The notes under the pieces are model-generated. The model did no database searches, was not told where the DNA came from, and saw only the letters and a program-made list of their open reading frames with translations. The position numbers and the translations under genes were made by a program. Positions 34,280 through 46,300 of a stretch of 53,115 bases of DNA are shown piece after piece. How positions within the stretch are numbered: the stretch's first letter is position 1; each line of letters starts with the position of its first letter. Source of the stretch: Phoronis australis (taxonomy: Eukaryota; Phoronida; Phoronidae); NCBI GenBank assembly GCA_002633005.1, contig NMRA01000250.1, positions 481,792 through 534,906 on the forward strand. Direction: 5' to 3'.

Positions 34280-36303
34280 AAATAACACGGACAAACTTAC
34301 TAATCCTGATCATTAACTTTAACTTTAAATGCCTATAACATTCCTTATCCTAAGCAAGAATTACCGTTGTCTTGACTGAAACGTATGCAGTGTATTCCTG
34401 TAGAACACATGACAGAAATCAAATAGGTGCAGAAATATTGCAAGAAAAACGTAACCTCAACAAGTACCAAAACAAAAACGAAACAGGAACTAGAGGAAGT
34501 GAGTTTGGCCAATTTGCGGTTGTCGCTCAAAATGTAGCGCCTCTTGTGGTCTGAAAACAAGTTACTGGCTGTGCACCCTCACGAGCCAACAGGAGACGCT
34601 GCTAAAATGCCCTATTTGTCTTTTTTGAGAATTTTTCCACCTAATGTCATAATATTTATCACTTTTCTTGTTCAGTAACTTCAAATGAACAAAACTCATT
34701 CAGTTTGGGTCTAGTGTTGTTGGTTTTATAAGGTTTTCTGTGCCAAATTTTGCAAAAAGTCAGATTGTTGAGGTCAAATTTCAATTCTCGAAAACGTGCA
34801 AGTCAAACCTTGGGAACTCTTTAGATTTTTAAAGTATAATACTTAATGACCTTAAAACACCAAAATTATCTTGCCCCCAAAGTAGCCACGGAAGTCACTT
34901 TCTAGGCTTCCTGGAGTCGAATGGACGTATGGCCTATAATGGCGGAATGAAAAATATTAGTTTATCAAAAGAATTCCTTAAGAATGTATGAAGTCACAAG
35001 TTGACCTTCAGAGGCTGCAACATTGTCGAAATCCAAGAGGCGACAATTTCGTGGCAATCAAATGCGACGCATCTGACTTTAACCGACAACTTCCTTCGCT
35101 ACCGTCAACAAACAAATGTGCTGCGCGTTTTGTTGATTTGCGCTATNCCGTAAAACAATGGCTGTCTAATCGATAATCGCCATTACGCAACATCTGGGAA
35201 AAGTCAATCAGCGTTGAGATAAGACTTTGTCACGTCCCTACCATAATATTAAGACACGTCCCTCGCAAGATCAGCAAAACTTGTGTTCTTTTTGAAGCAC
35301 GGGGAAGTTTGAAGTGTAGGTAGGGCATTTTCGCATGTACACAGCATTCATGGACTGGGCGGTTATTTTAGCAAAGGCTGAAAATGCGTGGGGGGCGCTT
35401 ATAGGGGCATGGGCGCTTATTAGGGCGAATACGGTAAAATAACACGGACAAAATTACTAATCCTGATCATTAACTTTAACTTCAAATGCCTATAACATTC
35501 CTTATCCTAAGCAAGAATTACCGTTGTCTTGACTGAAACGTATGCAGTGTATTCCTGTAGAACACATGACAGAAATCAAACAGGTGCAGAAATATTGCAA
35601 GAAAAACGTAACCTCAACAAGTACCAAAACAAAAACGAAACAGGAACTAGAGGAAGTGAGTTTGGCCAATTTGCGGTTGTCGCTCAAAATGTAGCGCCTC
35701 TTGTGGTCTGAAAACAAGTTACTGGCTGTGCACCCTCACGAGCCAACAGGAGACGCTGCTAAAATGCCCTATTTGTCTTTTTTGAGTATTTTTCCACCTG
35801 TCATAATATTTATCACTTTTCTTGTTCAGTAACTTCAAATGAACAAAACTCATTCAGTTCGGGTCTAGTGTTGTTGGTTTTTTAAGATAGGTTTTCTGTG
35901 CCAAATTTTGCAAAAAGTCAGATTGTTGAGGTCAAATTTCAATTCTCGAAAACGTGCCAGTCAAACCTTGGGAACTCTTTAGATTTTTAAAGTATAATAC
36001 TTAATGACCTTAAAACACGAAAATTATCTTGCCCCCAAAGTAGCCACGGAAGTCACTTTCTAGGCTTCCTGGAGTCGAATGGACGTATGGCCTATAATGG
36101 CGGAATGAAAAATATTAGTTTATCAAAAGAATTCCTTAAGAATGTATGAAGTCACAAGTTGACCTTCAGAGGCTGCAACATTGTCGAAATCCAAGAGGCG
36201 ACAATTTCGTGGCAATCAAATGCGACGCATCTGACTTTAACCGACAACTTCCTTCGCTACCGTCAACAAACAAATGTGCTGCGCGTTTTGTTGATTTGCG
36301 CTA
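34087..36303 (+). repeat. ~1.05-kb segment present twice around an assembly join
   Basis: 34087-35146 and about 35240-36303 are nearly identical, including the end of TIR element copy 3. The n at 35147 and about 95 unmatched bases lie between them. Either a recent tandem duplication or two alleles placed in series. Confidence 0.85.
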
Positions 36304-36385
36304 TATGCGGATGACGTCATCAAAACCGGGTAAATCCATATATTGCACAGCACTTAATCGTGTCGAATTACGCATGCGCAAACCC
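36090..36385. promoter_or_regulatory. Possible promoter: YY1-, CRE- and NRF1-like sites
   Basis: ATAATGGCGG (36094-36103, YY1-like), TGACGTCA (36312-36319, perfect CRE) and GCATGCGC (36372-36379, NRF1-like) cluster in a locally GC-richer stretch. These motifs are typical of housekeeping promoters, and the place is upstream of WDR45 on the minus strand. Ownership is inferred; no start site is visible. Confidence 0.3.
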
Positions 36386-37335
36386 GGAGGGCTCGAACGA
36401 GCTGTCCCATTTGGCAAAGTGGGCAAAAAGGTCCGCCTCAGAGAAACAAAAAGTCCGACAAAAGTGCACTAGAAAAAGGCAAAAGTGCACTAAAAAGGTA
36501 GTACCCCTTCTTTTTTTAGGCCTAGCAATGTTTTGTCAGCAGAGCTGTCCACATCGACAGAAATTCGAGCCCCCCCATTTTCAAGGCTGGGTGAGCGCAT
36601 ATTGCGGGTAATAGAACAGGAAATGCTTCGTATGATAATAATTCGATGATGATAGTTCAAAATCATGCGTTTTACATTAATTAATAGATTTTGGTCGTAT
36701 TTCCTGTATTTCTTGATAATTTCGTGTGATGCCCTTCTGAACGCTGATTTTACTATCTATACGTTACGTATAGGAATACAAATTGTCGAAAACGTACCCA
36801 AAACTTATTGAGGCACCTACAGGGGATCAAAGACGTTTGTGTCGTTCATAATACCAAGCGAGCAGGCGCATTGTGAGGGTAATTATCGTAGTTAATTTGT
36901 ATTCTAATACCTTCGCGTTCGGCGTCAGTTGCCCTTCAATGTCAGTTAAGGACCGATTTTCCGCGCAGAGAGTTGTCTAAATGATTTAGGCAGATTACAC
37001 AGCAAACAGTTAAACAGATAAAAAACTTTGATCACCAACATCAGAGCACTGCTACCGGCTCCTTAAGTCCGCTCTTATATTAACTACGCAGCAAGAGGTA
37101 GGTGTACAGCACGCAATGGCCGAGGGATTAACCTGTCATTATAGTTTGGCAGCTATGGGCTACTCCTCAAAAGAATGTCAACAACAAACGTGACTAGAAT
37201 TTCAAATTCAGCCAAAACAGTTATTCTCATTGGCCAGTTTCAGACACTCGGTGTACTGTGATTAGCAGTTCTATGGTCTGTTTCTGCCGCAGTACAATAA
37301 AATGTGAGAGTGAGCGGTGGATCGAACAGATTACT

Positions 37336-37764
37336 GTGTCGAAGCGAATTCTGATCCTCGGGAGCAGCCACGTACGTCGACTCCTCGACTATATGTTGCG
37401 AGAGCCGTTGACGAACTTCAACTTCGACTTGAGAGCGTTTGATCCTGTTGTAAAGATTCCGCATACGACCACCAGGTCAATTTACAAGCAGCTCCATGTG
37501 GTATCCAGTTTCCGGCCAGACGTCGTCATTCTGCACGTCGGTGGGAATGATTTGTCTACGGACGAACCGCCCCACATTCACAGGCATCTTGTTCGGTTGG
37601 CGTTTAAAAGAGGACTACGGGCGGGTGTGCGAGCTGTCGTCGAGTCGTCTGTGCTATACAGGTATCACTTGGACGGGTACAACGACAAGGCCGATGACGT
37701 GAATCACCGCCTCGGACAGTCTCTGGCGGGGAAACCGACCCCCCCATACCAAAATATTCAATAG
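37336..37764 (+). pseudogene. SGNH/GDSL-like hydrolase fragment, copy 1
   Basis: The frame has LILGSSHVRRLLDYM (block I; serine in GSS in place of GDS), a middle region, and VVILHVGGNDLST (block III, GGND), as in SGNH esterase-like domains found in many invertebrate mobile elements. The start codon seen in copy 2 is GTG here. The frame runs out in the TATAGGA array at AGKPTPPYQN, so the block with the catalytic histidine is missing from this copy. Confidence 0.6.
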
Positions 37765-38454
37765 GATCCTATAGGATTCCTATACGATAAGATTGTCTAT
37801 AAGAATTTCTATAGGATCCTATAGGATTCCTATACGATAAGATTTTCTATAGGAATTCTTATAGAAATTCTTTTAAGAATTCCTATAGGAATATCGATTT
37901 CCTATAGGATTCCTATACGATCAAGATACCCTATAGGAATTCCTATTGAAAAAATCATATAGGAATTTAATCACAAATCTTATTTCTAAGCACTTTAACA
38001 ACCAAATAGCCTAAGAGTATATAGTATATCGATTTGTATTTATCTAATTTCAGTCATTAATTTTTGTAAATTTTAATATTCAGGCGAGTCTTAATACATG
38101 TATGTTAATTGATTCATAGAATCCTATTGAACTTCCTATAGAATCCTATTGAACTGCCTACTGGATATATTCAAGTCTTATACTAATTCCTATAGGGTTT
38201 CTCATGCGATATCCTAAAGGATTTCTATAGACTTTCCTATTGGATGCTTTAGGAAATCTTATAGGATCCTATTGTATTTCCTATAGGATCCAATAGAAAA
38301 TCCTATAGGATCCAATAGAAAATCCTATACGATTCCTATAGAAACCCTAGATGATTCCTATAGGAAATCCTATAGGATTACCAATAGGAAATCCTATAGG
38401 ATTACCTATAGGATCCAATAGGAAATGCTATCGGATCCATTAGGAAGTCCTATA
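37760..38454. repeat. TCCTATAGGA palindromic array, first block
   Basis: The block is dense in CCTATAGGA, CCAATAGGA and GGATTCCTATAGG variants, each a self-complementary 10-mer or close to one. A non-array spacer of about 170 bases (37970-38135) interrupts it. It ends at the join at 38455. Confidence 0.9.
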
Positions 38455-38666
38455 NGGATTAACCTGTCATTATAGTTTGGCAGCTATGGGCTACTCCTCA
38501 AAAGAATGTCAACAACAAACGTGACTAGAATTTCAAATTCAGCCAAAACATTTATTCTCATTGGCCAGTTTCAGACACTCTGTGTACTGTGATTAGCAAT
38601 TCTATGGAGTGTTTCTGCCGCAGTACAATAAAATGTGAGAGTGAGCGGTGGATCGAACAGATAACT

Positions 38667-40491
38667 ATGCCGAAGCAAATTCTGATCCTCGGGAGCAGCC
38701 ACGTACGTCGACTCCTCGACTATATGTTGCGAGAGCCGTTGACGAACTTCAACTTCGACTTGACAACGTTTGATCCTGTTGTAAAGATTCCGCATACGAC
38801 CACCAGGTCAATTTACAAGCAGCTCCATGTGGTATCCAGTTTCCGGCCAGACGTCGTCATTTTGCACGTCGGTGGGAATGATTTGTCTACGGACGAACCG
38901 CCCCACATTCACAGGCATCTTGTTCGGGTGGCGTTTAAAAGAGGACTACGGGCGGGTGTGCGAGCTGTCGTCGAGTCGTCTGTGCTATACAGGTATCACT
39001 TGGACGGGTACAACGACAAGGCCGATGACGTGAATCACCGCCTCGGACAGTCTCTGGCGGGGAAACCGACCCCCCATACCAAAATATTCAATAGGATCCT
39101 ATAAGATTCCTATAGGATAAGATTCCTTTAAGAATTCCTATAGGAATATCGATTTCCTATAGGATTCCTATACGATCAAGATACCCTATAGGAATTCCTA
39201 TTGAAAAAATCATTAGGAATTTAATCACAAATCTTATTTCTAAGCATTTTAACAACCAAATAGCCTAAGAGTATATAGTAAAATATCGATTTGTATTTAT
39301 CTAATTTCAGTCATTAATTTTTGTAAATTTAAATATTCAGGCGAGTCTTAATACATGTATGTTAATTGCTTCATAGAATCCTATTGAACTTCCTATAGAA
39401 TCCTATTGAACTGCCTACTGGATATATTCAAGTCTTATACTAATTCCCATAGGGTTTCTCATGAGTGCGATATCCTAAAGGATTTCTATAGACTTTCCTA
39501 TTGGATGCTTTAGGAAATCTTATAGGATCCTATTGTATTTCCTATAGGATCCAATAGGAAATCCTATAGGATCCAATAGAAAATCCTATACGATTCCTAT
39601 AGAAACCCTAGATGATTCCTATAGGAAATCCTATAGGATTACCAATAGGAAATCCTATAGGATTACCTATAGGATCCAATAGGAAATGCTATCGCATCCA
39701 TTAGGAAGTCCTATAGGGTTCCTATCCGAAATCTTATCGGATTTCCTATATGAAATCCTATAGGATCTAATAGGAAGTTCCATAGGTTCCTATATGATTT
39801 CCTATAAGAAATCCTATAGGATTCCTATAGGAAATTCTATAGGACTATTATAGGAAATCCTAAAGGATTCAATAGGAAATCCTATAAGAAAGCCTCAAGG
39901 ATTCCTACAGGAAATCCTATAGGATTCCTATAAGATCAAATAGGAAATCTTGAAGAAAATTCCAATAGGATTTCCTATAGGACTCCTATAAGAATCCTAT
40001 AGGATCCAATAGAAAATCCTATAGAAAAATTCCTATGGGATTTCTATAGGAAATCCTATAGGATATTAGGCCAAAATCCAATTGGATCCTATGTGATATC
40101 CTTTAGGATTCCTATAGAATTTCCTAAAGGATTCTTATAGGATCCAAAAGGAAATCCGATATGATATTGGGCCAAAATCCAATAGGATTCTTATTGGATC
40201 CTATAGGATGCTATAGGATTCTTATAGGATCTTAGAGGATCGTATAGGAATCCTATAGAATCCTATAGCATTTCCTGTAGTATTCCTATAAGATTCCTTT
40301 AGGATATTGGGCCAAAATCCAATTGGATTCCTATTGGATTCTATTGGATTTCCTATAGGAAATCCTATAGGAAATCTTATTGGACCACCGTGAAATTCTG
40401 GATCCACCGGCGCTTCAACGGCAACAGGAAGCTGATGCACCGAGAACAGGTGCACCTCAATGACCGTTTACCGCCTTTACACTTCATTTAA
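38667..40491 (+). pseudogene. SGNH/GDSL-like hydrolase ORF split by palindromic array, copy 2
   Basis: ATG at 38667 opens MPKQILILGSSHVRRLL, then HVGGNDLST and DDVNHRLGQSL up to about 39070. The array occupies about 39085-40380. From 40383 an open frame resumes: KFWIHRRFNGN, then HREQVHLNDRLPP, ending at TAA (40489-40491). This looks like the missing C-terminal block V (the family often has DGVHLN; here EQVHLN). The most likely history is an array expanding inside a mobile-element ORF. A functional enzyme is unlikely unless the array is removed by splicing. Confidence 0.55.
39085..40380. repeat. TCCTATAGGA palindromic array, second block
   Basis: It has the same units as the first block, continuing about 660 bases further. 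AATCCTATAGGA and GGATCCAATAGGAAA alternate, and GATATTGGGCCAAAATCCAA recurs near 40065, 40165 and 40303, showing a higher-order unit. Confidence 0.9.
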
Positions 40492-41044
40492 GTGCGCCAT
40501 TGCCTTCATGGCCTTCATTTTGCATCTAGAACACAAAAGGCCCTTTTAAGGGCCACCATACATTCCCAGGAAAGCTGTTCACTTTGTGTCATCATAAAAT
40601 TACCACTTCTAATGCAAATCGTCAACACGTTTCTCGTAATTTAACCCTACAGTGCCAAACTTACGAATGAAAAAATAGCATTTCAGTTGCAGTCAAAACC
40701 ATACCATCGTAAATAGGGCAAAATGCCATTGATTTTCGTACAACAGATTCTTTAAATAAAAGCAATTAGACATTTTATTCAAAACCTGACTTTCTGTAAA
40801 ATGCGCAGGAGCGTGATTGGATTTTTGGATTCACTTGTACGTTCCGAATTGATTCGCTATTAGCAAAATCACAAACATTGCACAAGATAGTAATTTTAGT
40901 TTTCGTTGAACCACTTTCATAATTACATATTCCTCTACATTCTTAGTTAGCACAACAATGCACGCTCTGATCATGCTGCATCAGATTCTTGTATGGCCCA
41001 GCCTTAAAAGTCACAGGAATTTTGATTTTTGAACGGCTGTTTCT
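40492..41044. other. Intergenic, nothing recognised
   Basis: AT-rich sequence with no exon-like segments or repeats that I could identify. Confidence 0.5.
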
Positions 41045-41465
41045 CTTAAAATCTATTTCCAAAATCCTACAGATTTCTTGCGCATTGTAGGAATTTCGAG
41101 TTTTGAGCGGGTCTTTCCTTAATAATCTTTAAAATGCCTATCAGCTTCAGATTCCTATAACGCGCAGGATTGCACAATATAGCAATCTCGATTTTTAACG
41201 AATTTTCTCTCAAATAATCTTTAAAGCGCCTATCAGCCTCAGATTCCTGTAACGAGCAAGCTTGCGCAATATAGGAATGAATTTTCCCTGACATCACCTT
41301 TAAAACGCCTATCACCTTCAGATTCCTATAACTCGCAGGCTTGCGCAATATAGGAATCTCGGTTTTTGAACGAATTTCCATCAAATAATCTTTAAAACGC
41401 CTGTCACCTTCAGATTCATATAACGGGCGGGCTTGCGCAATATAAGACTCGATTTTTGAACGTGC
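41045..41465. repeat. ~90-bp degenerate tandem repeat, 4 copies
   Basis: CGCCTATCAGCTTCAGATTC, CTATAACGCGCAGG, TTGCGCAATATAGGAATCTC and TCAAATAATCTTTAAAACG recur in order. The 105-residue minus-strand open frame here follows the repeat and is not called as a gene. Confidence 0.75.
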
Positions 41466-43332
41466 TCATTAAGAACATACGCTGGAAGCGGTGTGCAGTA
41501 AGCTTTTGTCATGGTTTATTGTAAGTCAATCGTAAGACCCTGGTACACGACTGAAACTTTTCAAACCAAAAGACTTTATTTATTTACGCTGATATGACTT
41601 CTGTTCACACGTACATGTACAGTGTAGGTACTGAATGCATCAAACTCGCTAACATATAGAAATGTCCTCAAGAGTGGATTTTTAAAACGCCATATTCACC
41701 GTATTCGTATCGGAAAGCGAAAACAAAACTTTATAATTATACGCAATGCTGCACTTTTATGGACGTAGAGAAATGCTAACGTCACGGTCGCACAGCGATG
41801 CTTGTGCTGAGCATTTGCGATAAAGCGCTCTCATGCGTTTTTAGATTAGGGCACTTTTTCGAAAACTAATATACGTCTTGTTCCAGCTGAGCGCAATAGA
41901 ATTATACGCGATTTCAAGAAAGCGGCGGAGCTGCATCTTGCGTGATGACAAACTTGAAAAACGCAGAACACTGGCAGGGGTCTATGGGTTCAGTGGTGTC
42001 ATTCAACAGATTAAATGTTATTTGTCGATTTAAAATGGCCAAAACATGCGGTATGAACATCACCAGTGGCTTTTGTTCTCAAGATGCGCACATGGGTACT
42101 TTTTCTTCTTTCATTTTGCACCATCATGGGAGCTTTATCGTAGATCCAGGCACACATATCAGTTTATCTGCGAAGAGGCTGGACTTAAAACACGCAAAGA
42201 AAAAGTTCGGTTCAGAAGTGTGGACGGAGACTCTTTAAAAAGGGAAAGAGAAGGGCTGCGTTTACAAAATGACGAGGGTGTTGTTTTGACCAGGACGCAG
42301 CCACGCTAACCAAACTCGTTATCGTCACGAGTCAAAAATTGAATGTAGAGAAAACTTTCACCATAACCTAGTGTTCAGTTACCGCTCGGCTTCGACCTTC
42401 GAATTAGTGGTGTTACACAACCGATGTGAACTTTTTTTAATTCAATTTGAGAAGACGATACTCCATCGGCAGACAAATGTGACAACAGCCTGACTACCTA
42501 TCTTAAAAGTAGCAGCCGACAACCATAGAATTTTTGTCGGATGATCGCCGGTCCGACAGTCCAGGTCGGTAGTAAAACTTACCAGGGAGGTCGTCCTAAC
42601 AGTCGGCAGTGCAGTGGTCTAAAAAACCGGTCGTCGACTCGTTTTCAGCTCTTCAGACAAAAATTCGTCATCTGTGCTGTAAGTTCAATTGACTGTCAAA
42701 CGCCAGTGGTCTACATAAGCCACCAATCTAATGTACCACACATTTATTGCTTTTATATAGTATATTTTCACAATTTCCTCAAAGTGCATTAAGCAAAATT
42801 CCCTTTTTTATCTAAGACCTATAACAGCTAGGCCCAGGTTATAATATTTGTGCTCAAAAACGAACTCGAAATTATTTTTGACATTTCCGGCGAATTCAAG
42901 ATAAGTGTCTCAGTATTATTCAGTGCTTGAGTGCACTATAGTTCACGTAGATGGCTGTCTAATTCTAGCTTGCTTGAGTGCACCATGGTTCACGTAGATG
43001 GCTGTCTAATTCTAGCTTGCACTTAATGACCTTAGCATTAACGCCATCAGTTCGAGTCTGAACTCCAAATTTAGTGTTTTTACTCGAAATCTTGAGTTTT
43101 ACTAGAGCTCGTCTAGGGGTCATCGAGTGCGATCTTGAACTAGAAACTCATCAGCATAAATCATAAAATAAATGGGAAGACAATAATGAGATACTTATCT
43201 TTAGTTTGCTCAAATTCAGAGCGTAAAACGCCAAAAATAATTTCGAGATCTATTTTGAGTACAAAGAATGGACCCCGCGCGCTCATTTTACATACAGATG
43301 CTCGGCTATCCGCAGACCAGACCACAGATTTG
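41466..43332. other. Intergenic between array region and fucosyltransferase
   Basis: There are no convincing genes. A 43-base unit (CACTATAGTTCACGTAGATG and following) is duplicated at 42930-43020. Two overlapping plus-strand open frames at 41942-42309 match no family I know. Confidence 0.5.
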
Positions 43333-46300
43333 TTATCCGAAAACATTCTTTAATTGAGGAACTTGTTCTCCTGGCTTTCTACAACTGTTGCTAATCCACC
43401 AGTCCTGAATATTGTATGTTTGCGTCTTAAGTCCTTTGTAGATGTTACTGCAAAGTCTACAAAAACCAGTCTTGACTTCGCCTCCTTGGGTTAACCGGAA
43501 ATGCCTTTTCCATTCGAAGTAGCTATTATATAAAGTAGCATTAGATGAAACGTGACGTATGTGACTAACCAACTCCTCAAAGGATCTGAAATTAGCCACA
43601 TTTATGTAACTGTTTGGTGGTAATAAAGTGGTATAGTTCGCCCCTCCGTAAACTATAGGTATTAAATCCCAGGACCTATAGACCTTGTAAATTTTCTCCG
43701 TAGCATAGTCATCGCACAAACTGTTTTCAAAAGCTAAGTAAAATTTGTAATGTTTTACAATTTTGTCTGCGCAGCTAGCATTGCATGGCTTTCCACAACG
43801 CCCGAAAACGTCTATTTCGAAGAATTTCGTTAGCTGCGCAACAAGCTTCTCTCGCTTGCTTTGCGTATTACAGGTACTGACGAACCACAGCATATCCTTA
43901 ACTTTACCTTCCAAATAATTCTTTGGTTGTGATGACATATTTTTCTTGATAAAGCCACCGTATGTAACTGGTATATCAGAGTCAAGGCGGTACGTCATTG
44001 TGTAATTGAACGTACCAGAGAAACGCGTTAAGTCGGGCGTATTGGGTGGTGGTTCAAGTAAAAAAAATACGACAGTCTGCCACGGTTGCCGAGTCATTGG
44101 CAGATTAGGTACTGGATTATATGGGTGGATGATGAGAGCTTTGCTTTCACTGAATCGGGATTTGTTGTTCGTGATTGCGCACGTTACGTCAATATCACAA
44201 CCCACCAGATACTTGTTTGTTCGAAGGCCGACGTCCCAGTCATAAAATGACATGAAGTTATTCCAGAACAAGATGACCGGTGGTTTAGCCGATATGTTTG
44301 GCTCCTGTTGGAACCGCATGGAGTGTTCCTTGCGAGGATTTCCGTCTGAAATTAATACACATGAATGAATAGTCATGAGATTGGTTGATGGCTTGTTTTC
44401 GTGGAGTTTCAAGCTAAGGTTACACATCACTTGAAAAGTTTCACCAAAAGCATTTTCACATTTACGTTACCATTTGAAACAAGCCAGATTCATTGTCATC
44501 ATCTGGGAAGAAGACGAAGAAAAATAGAAACTCGAGCAGAAAGTGAATAGCAAAGAGTAATTAACACCGATTATTTTGCAAACTGACATAACTCAAGTAT
44601 TAGAGTTTTACAAAGATTCTTATATTTTAGCGGCGTGCACTCCTTCAAGTAATGCTAGCCACAGTTGGCGTTTGAGTTGGCGGGGTTTAAGTTTACGACT
44701 AATTCATTTCCTATTCAGTTATTTAAAGGCGGTGAGTGTAGATGGTTTTAAAAGCTATTCGTTTGAAAACTAGCACTCGTGAGGGCGTTTGGAAAACATC
44801 ATCAGATTAACAAAAATTGATGATGTGAGCGAGCTGTAAAAAGTGCAGTCTCGTTTTTGCAGCCCGGCTTTATAACACTGTGCGGGGACTTTTACTACTC
44901 AATTGAATTCGTCGAACTCGTCATGACTAAGGATCTTAAAAGTTCGTCAACAAAAATGACTTTGTCTTGATACACACGATAATTTGTGACAGTAAGAATA
45001 AAGCATATATTAAAGAAAACAACGGTTTTAAGTCGACTTGACATGTTTCTGTGTAATTTATTCAAACATCATCATCAGAAGAGAGAATGCAGTGCCACCT
45101 AGCGAGGCCCAGCAACAAGTAATGAAGCACAGATACAGTGAGTAAACCTGGTAGTTTTAAACTAAATCATGTTTACTTTCTTCATACAACATGTCTTTTA
45201 CACAGTGATTACTATGCTCAATAACCAAAAAACAGTAATTTTTAAAGATGCTTAAACTGCAAAAACTGCAGTGTCATTTGTCTATATGGTCTAATTAACA
45301 AAGCTCAGGTTCTGAAAGGCTGTAGTTGAAGTGATGATGGTGATAATGAAGACTGTAAAGAACGGAGGTGGCACTCTATAGGTTTAGTCACAAAATAACA
45401 TAACTAGGACATTCATTATCAAGGGTAGATCCTGTTGAATTTGCTGTGCACTTATTAAATGTCCTTCGATTCCAACTTTGAGCATCACACACAGATCCCA
45501 ATGATTATTTTCCCACTTCCATGGTTCTCTTGTATTGTCATTATCACTTTCAGCATCACAAAATAGGTTTGTCGATTTTCTTTCATCCTAGAGGTTTCCA
45601 AACTTCAAACCCTTGACATTCATGATCGACATGTGTCCCGAATGATATATCATAGTTCGTGCGTCAAAAGCTCACGTCGTTACGAAGACCGAGGTAGGCG
45701 ATATAAGGTCATTTATTATGACTAATACAATTGCAAGGAAAGTCATTTATATGACTAATATAATTACAAATAATAGGTAGTGACTAAACATAAGTAAGGT
45801 AAAAATACTAATCTCTGGTAAGATGGGCAAATGAAAAGCGCCGGCCACGTGGAGGTACGAGAGAATGCCGAGAAGGGGGATGGTAGGGGGTGGGAAAATT
45901 TAAGAAGTTTAGAACGTACGTCGAGATTCTTATTGAGGAGAAAAAATACACCTAATAAAACCATTTCCCAAACACTGAAAAAATTAAGCACGTTATACAT
46001 AACATTTTATAGCTGTTGTTGAAGAGTGAAACAGGACGTCACCTGGTGACATATTCTCCGAATTACTTACCCTTTGGTAAGTGCAAAATTACACCCTGGT
46101 TTTGACTGGGAGACAAAGCACGTTTAACAAAACTGAAAACAGAAAAGAGCTCTTGCCAGAAAACTTATAAAACTCAATTGGAAAGCCATCGGGACCTGGT
46201 GATTTGTCGTTTGTCTTGTTTTTGTGACAGCTACGGCTTCTGTGACAGACATCAGCCCGTCGAGTTTGAAACTAATTATATTACTAAGTTCTCGTATTTC

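Larger units (their letters stand above)
37127..38454 (+). repeat. Duplicated ~1.3-kb block, copy 1
   Basis: It begins GGATTAACCTGTCATTATAG and is repeated from 38456 after an n, with a few substitutions and small indels. It includes the SGNH-like frame and part of the TATAGGA array. Confidence 0.85.

Noticed and set aside
41067-41384. A 105-residue minus-strand frame
   Set aside because: It follows the ~90-bp tandem repeat and shows repeated peptide blocks only.
41942-42309. Overlapping plus-strand frames of 87-98 residues
   Set aside because: There is no family resemblance, no splice evidence and no promoter; two frames are open at once, which points to chance.
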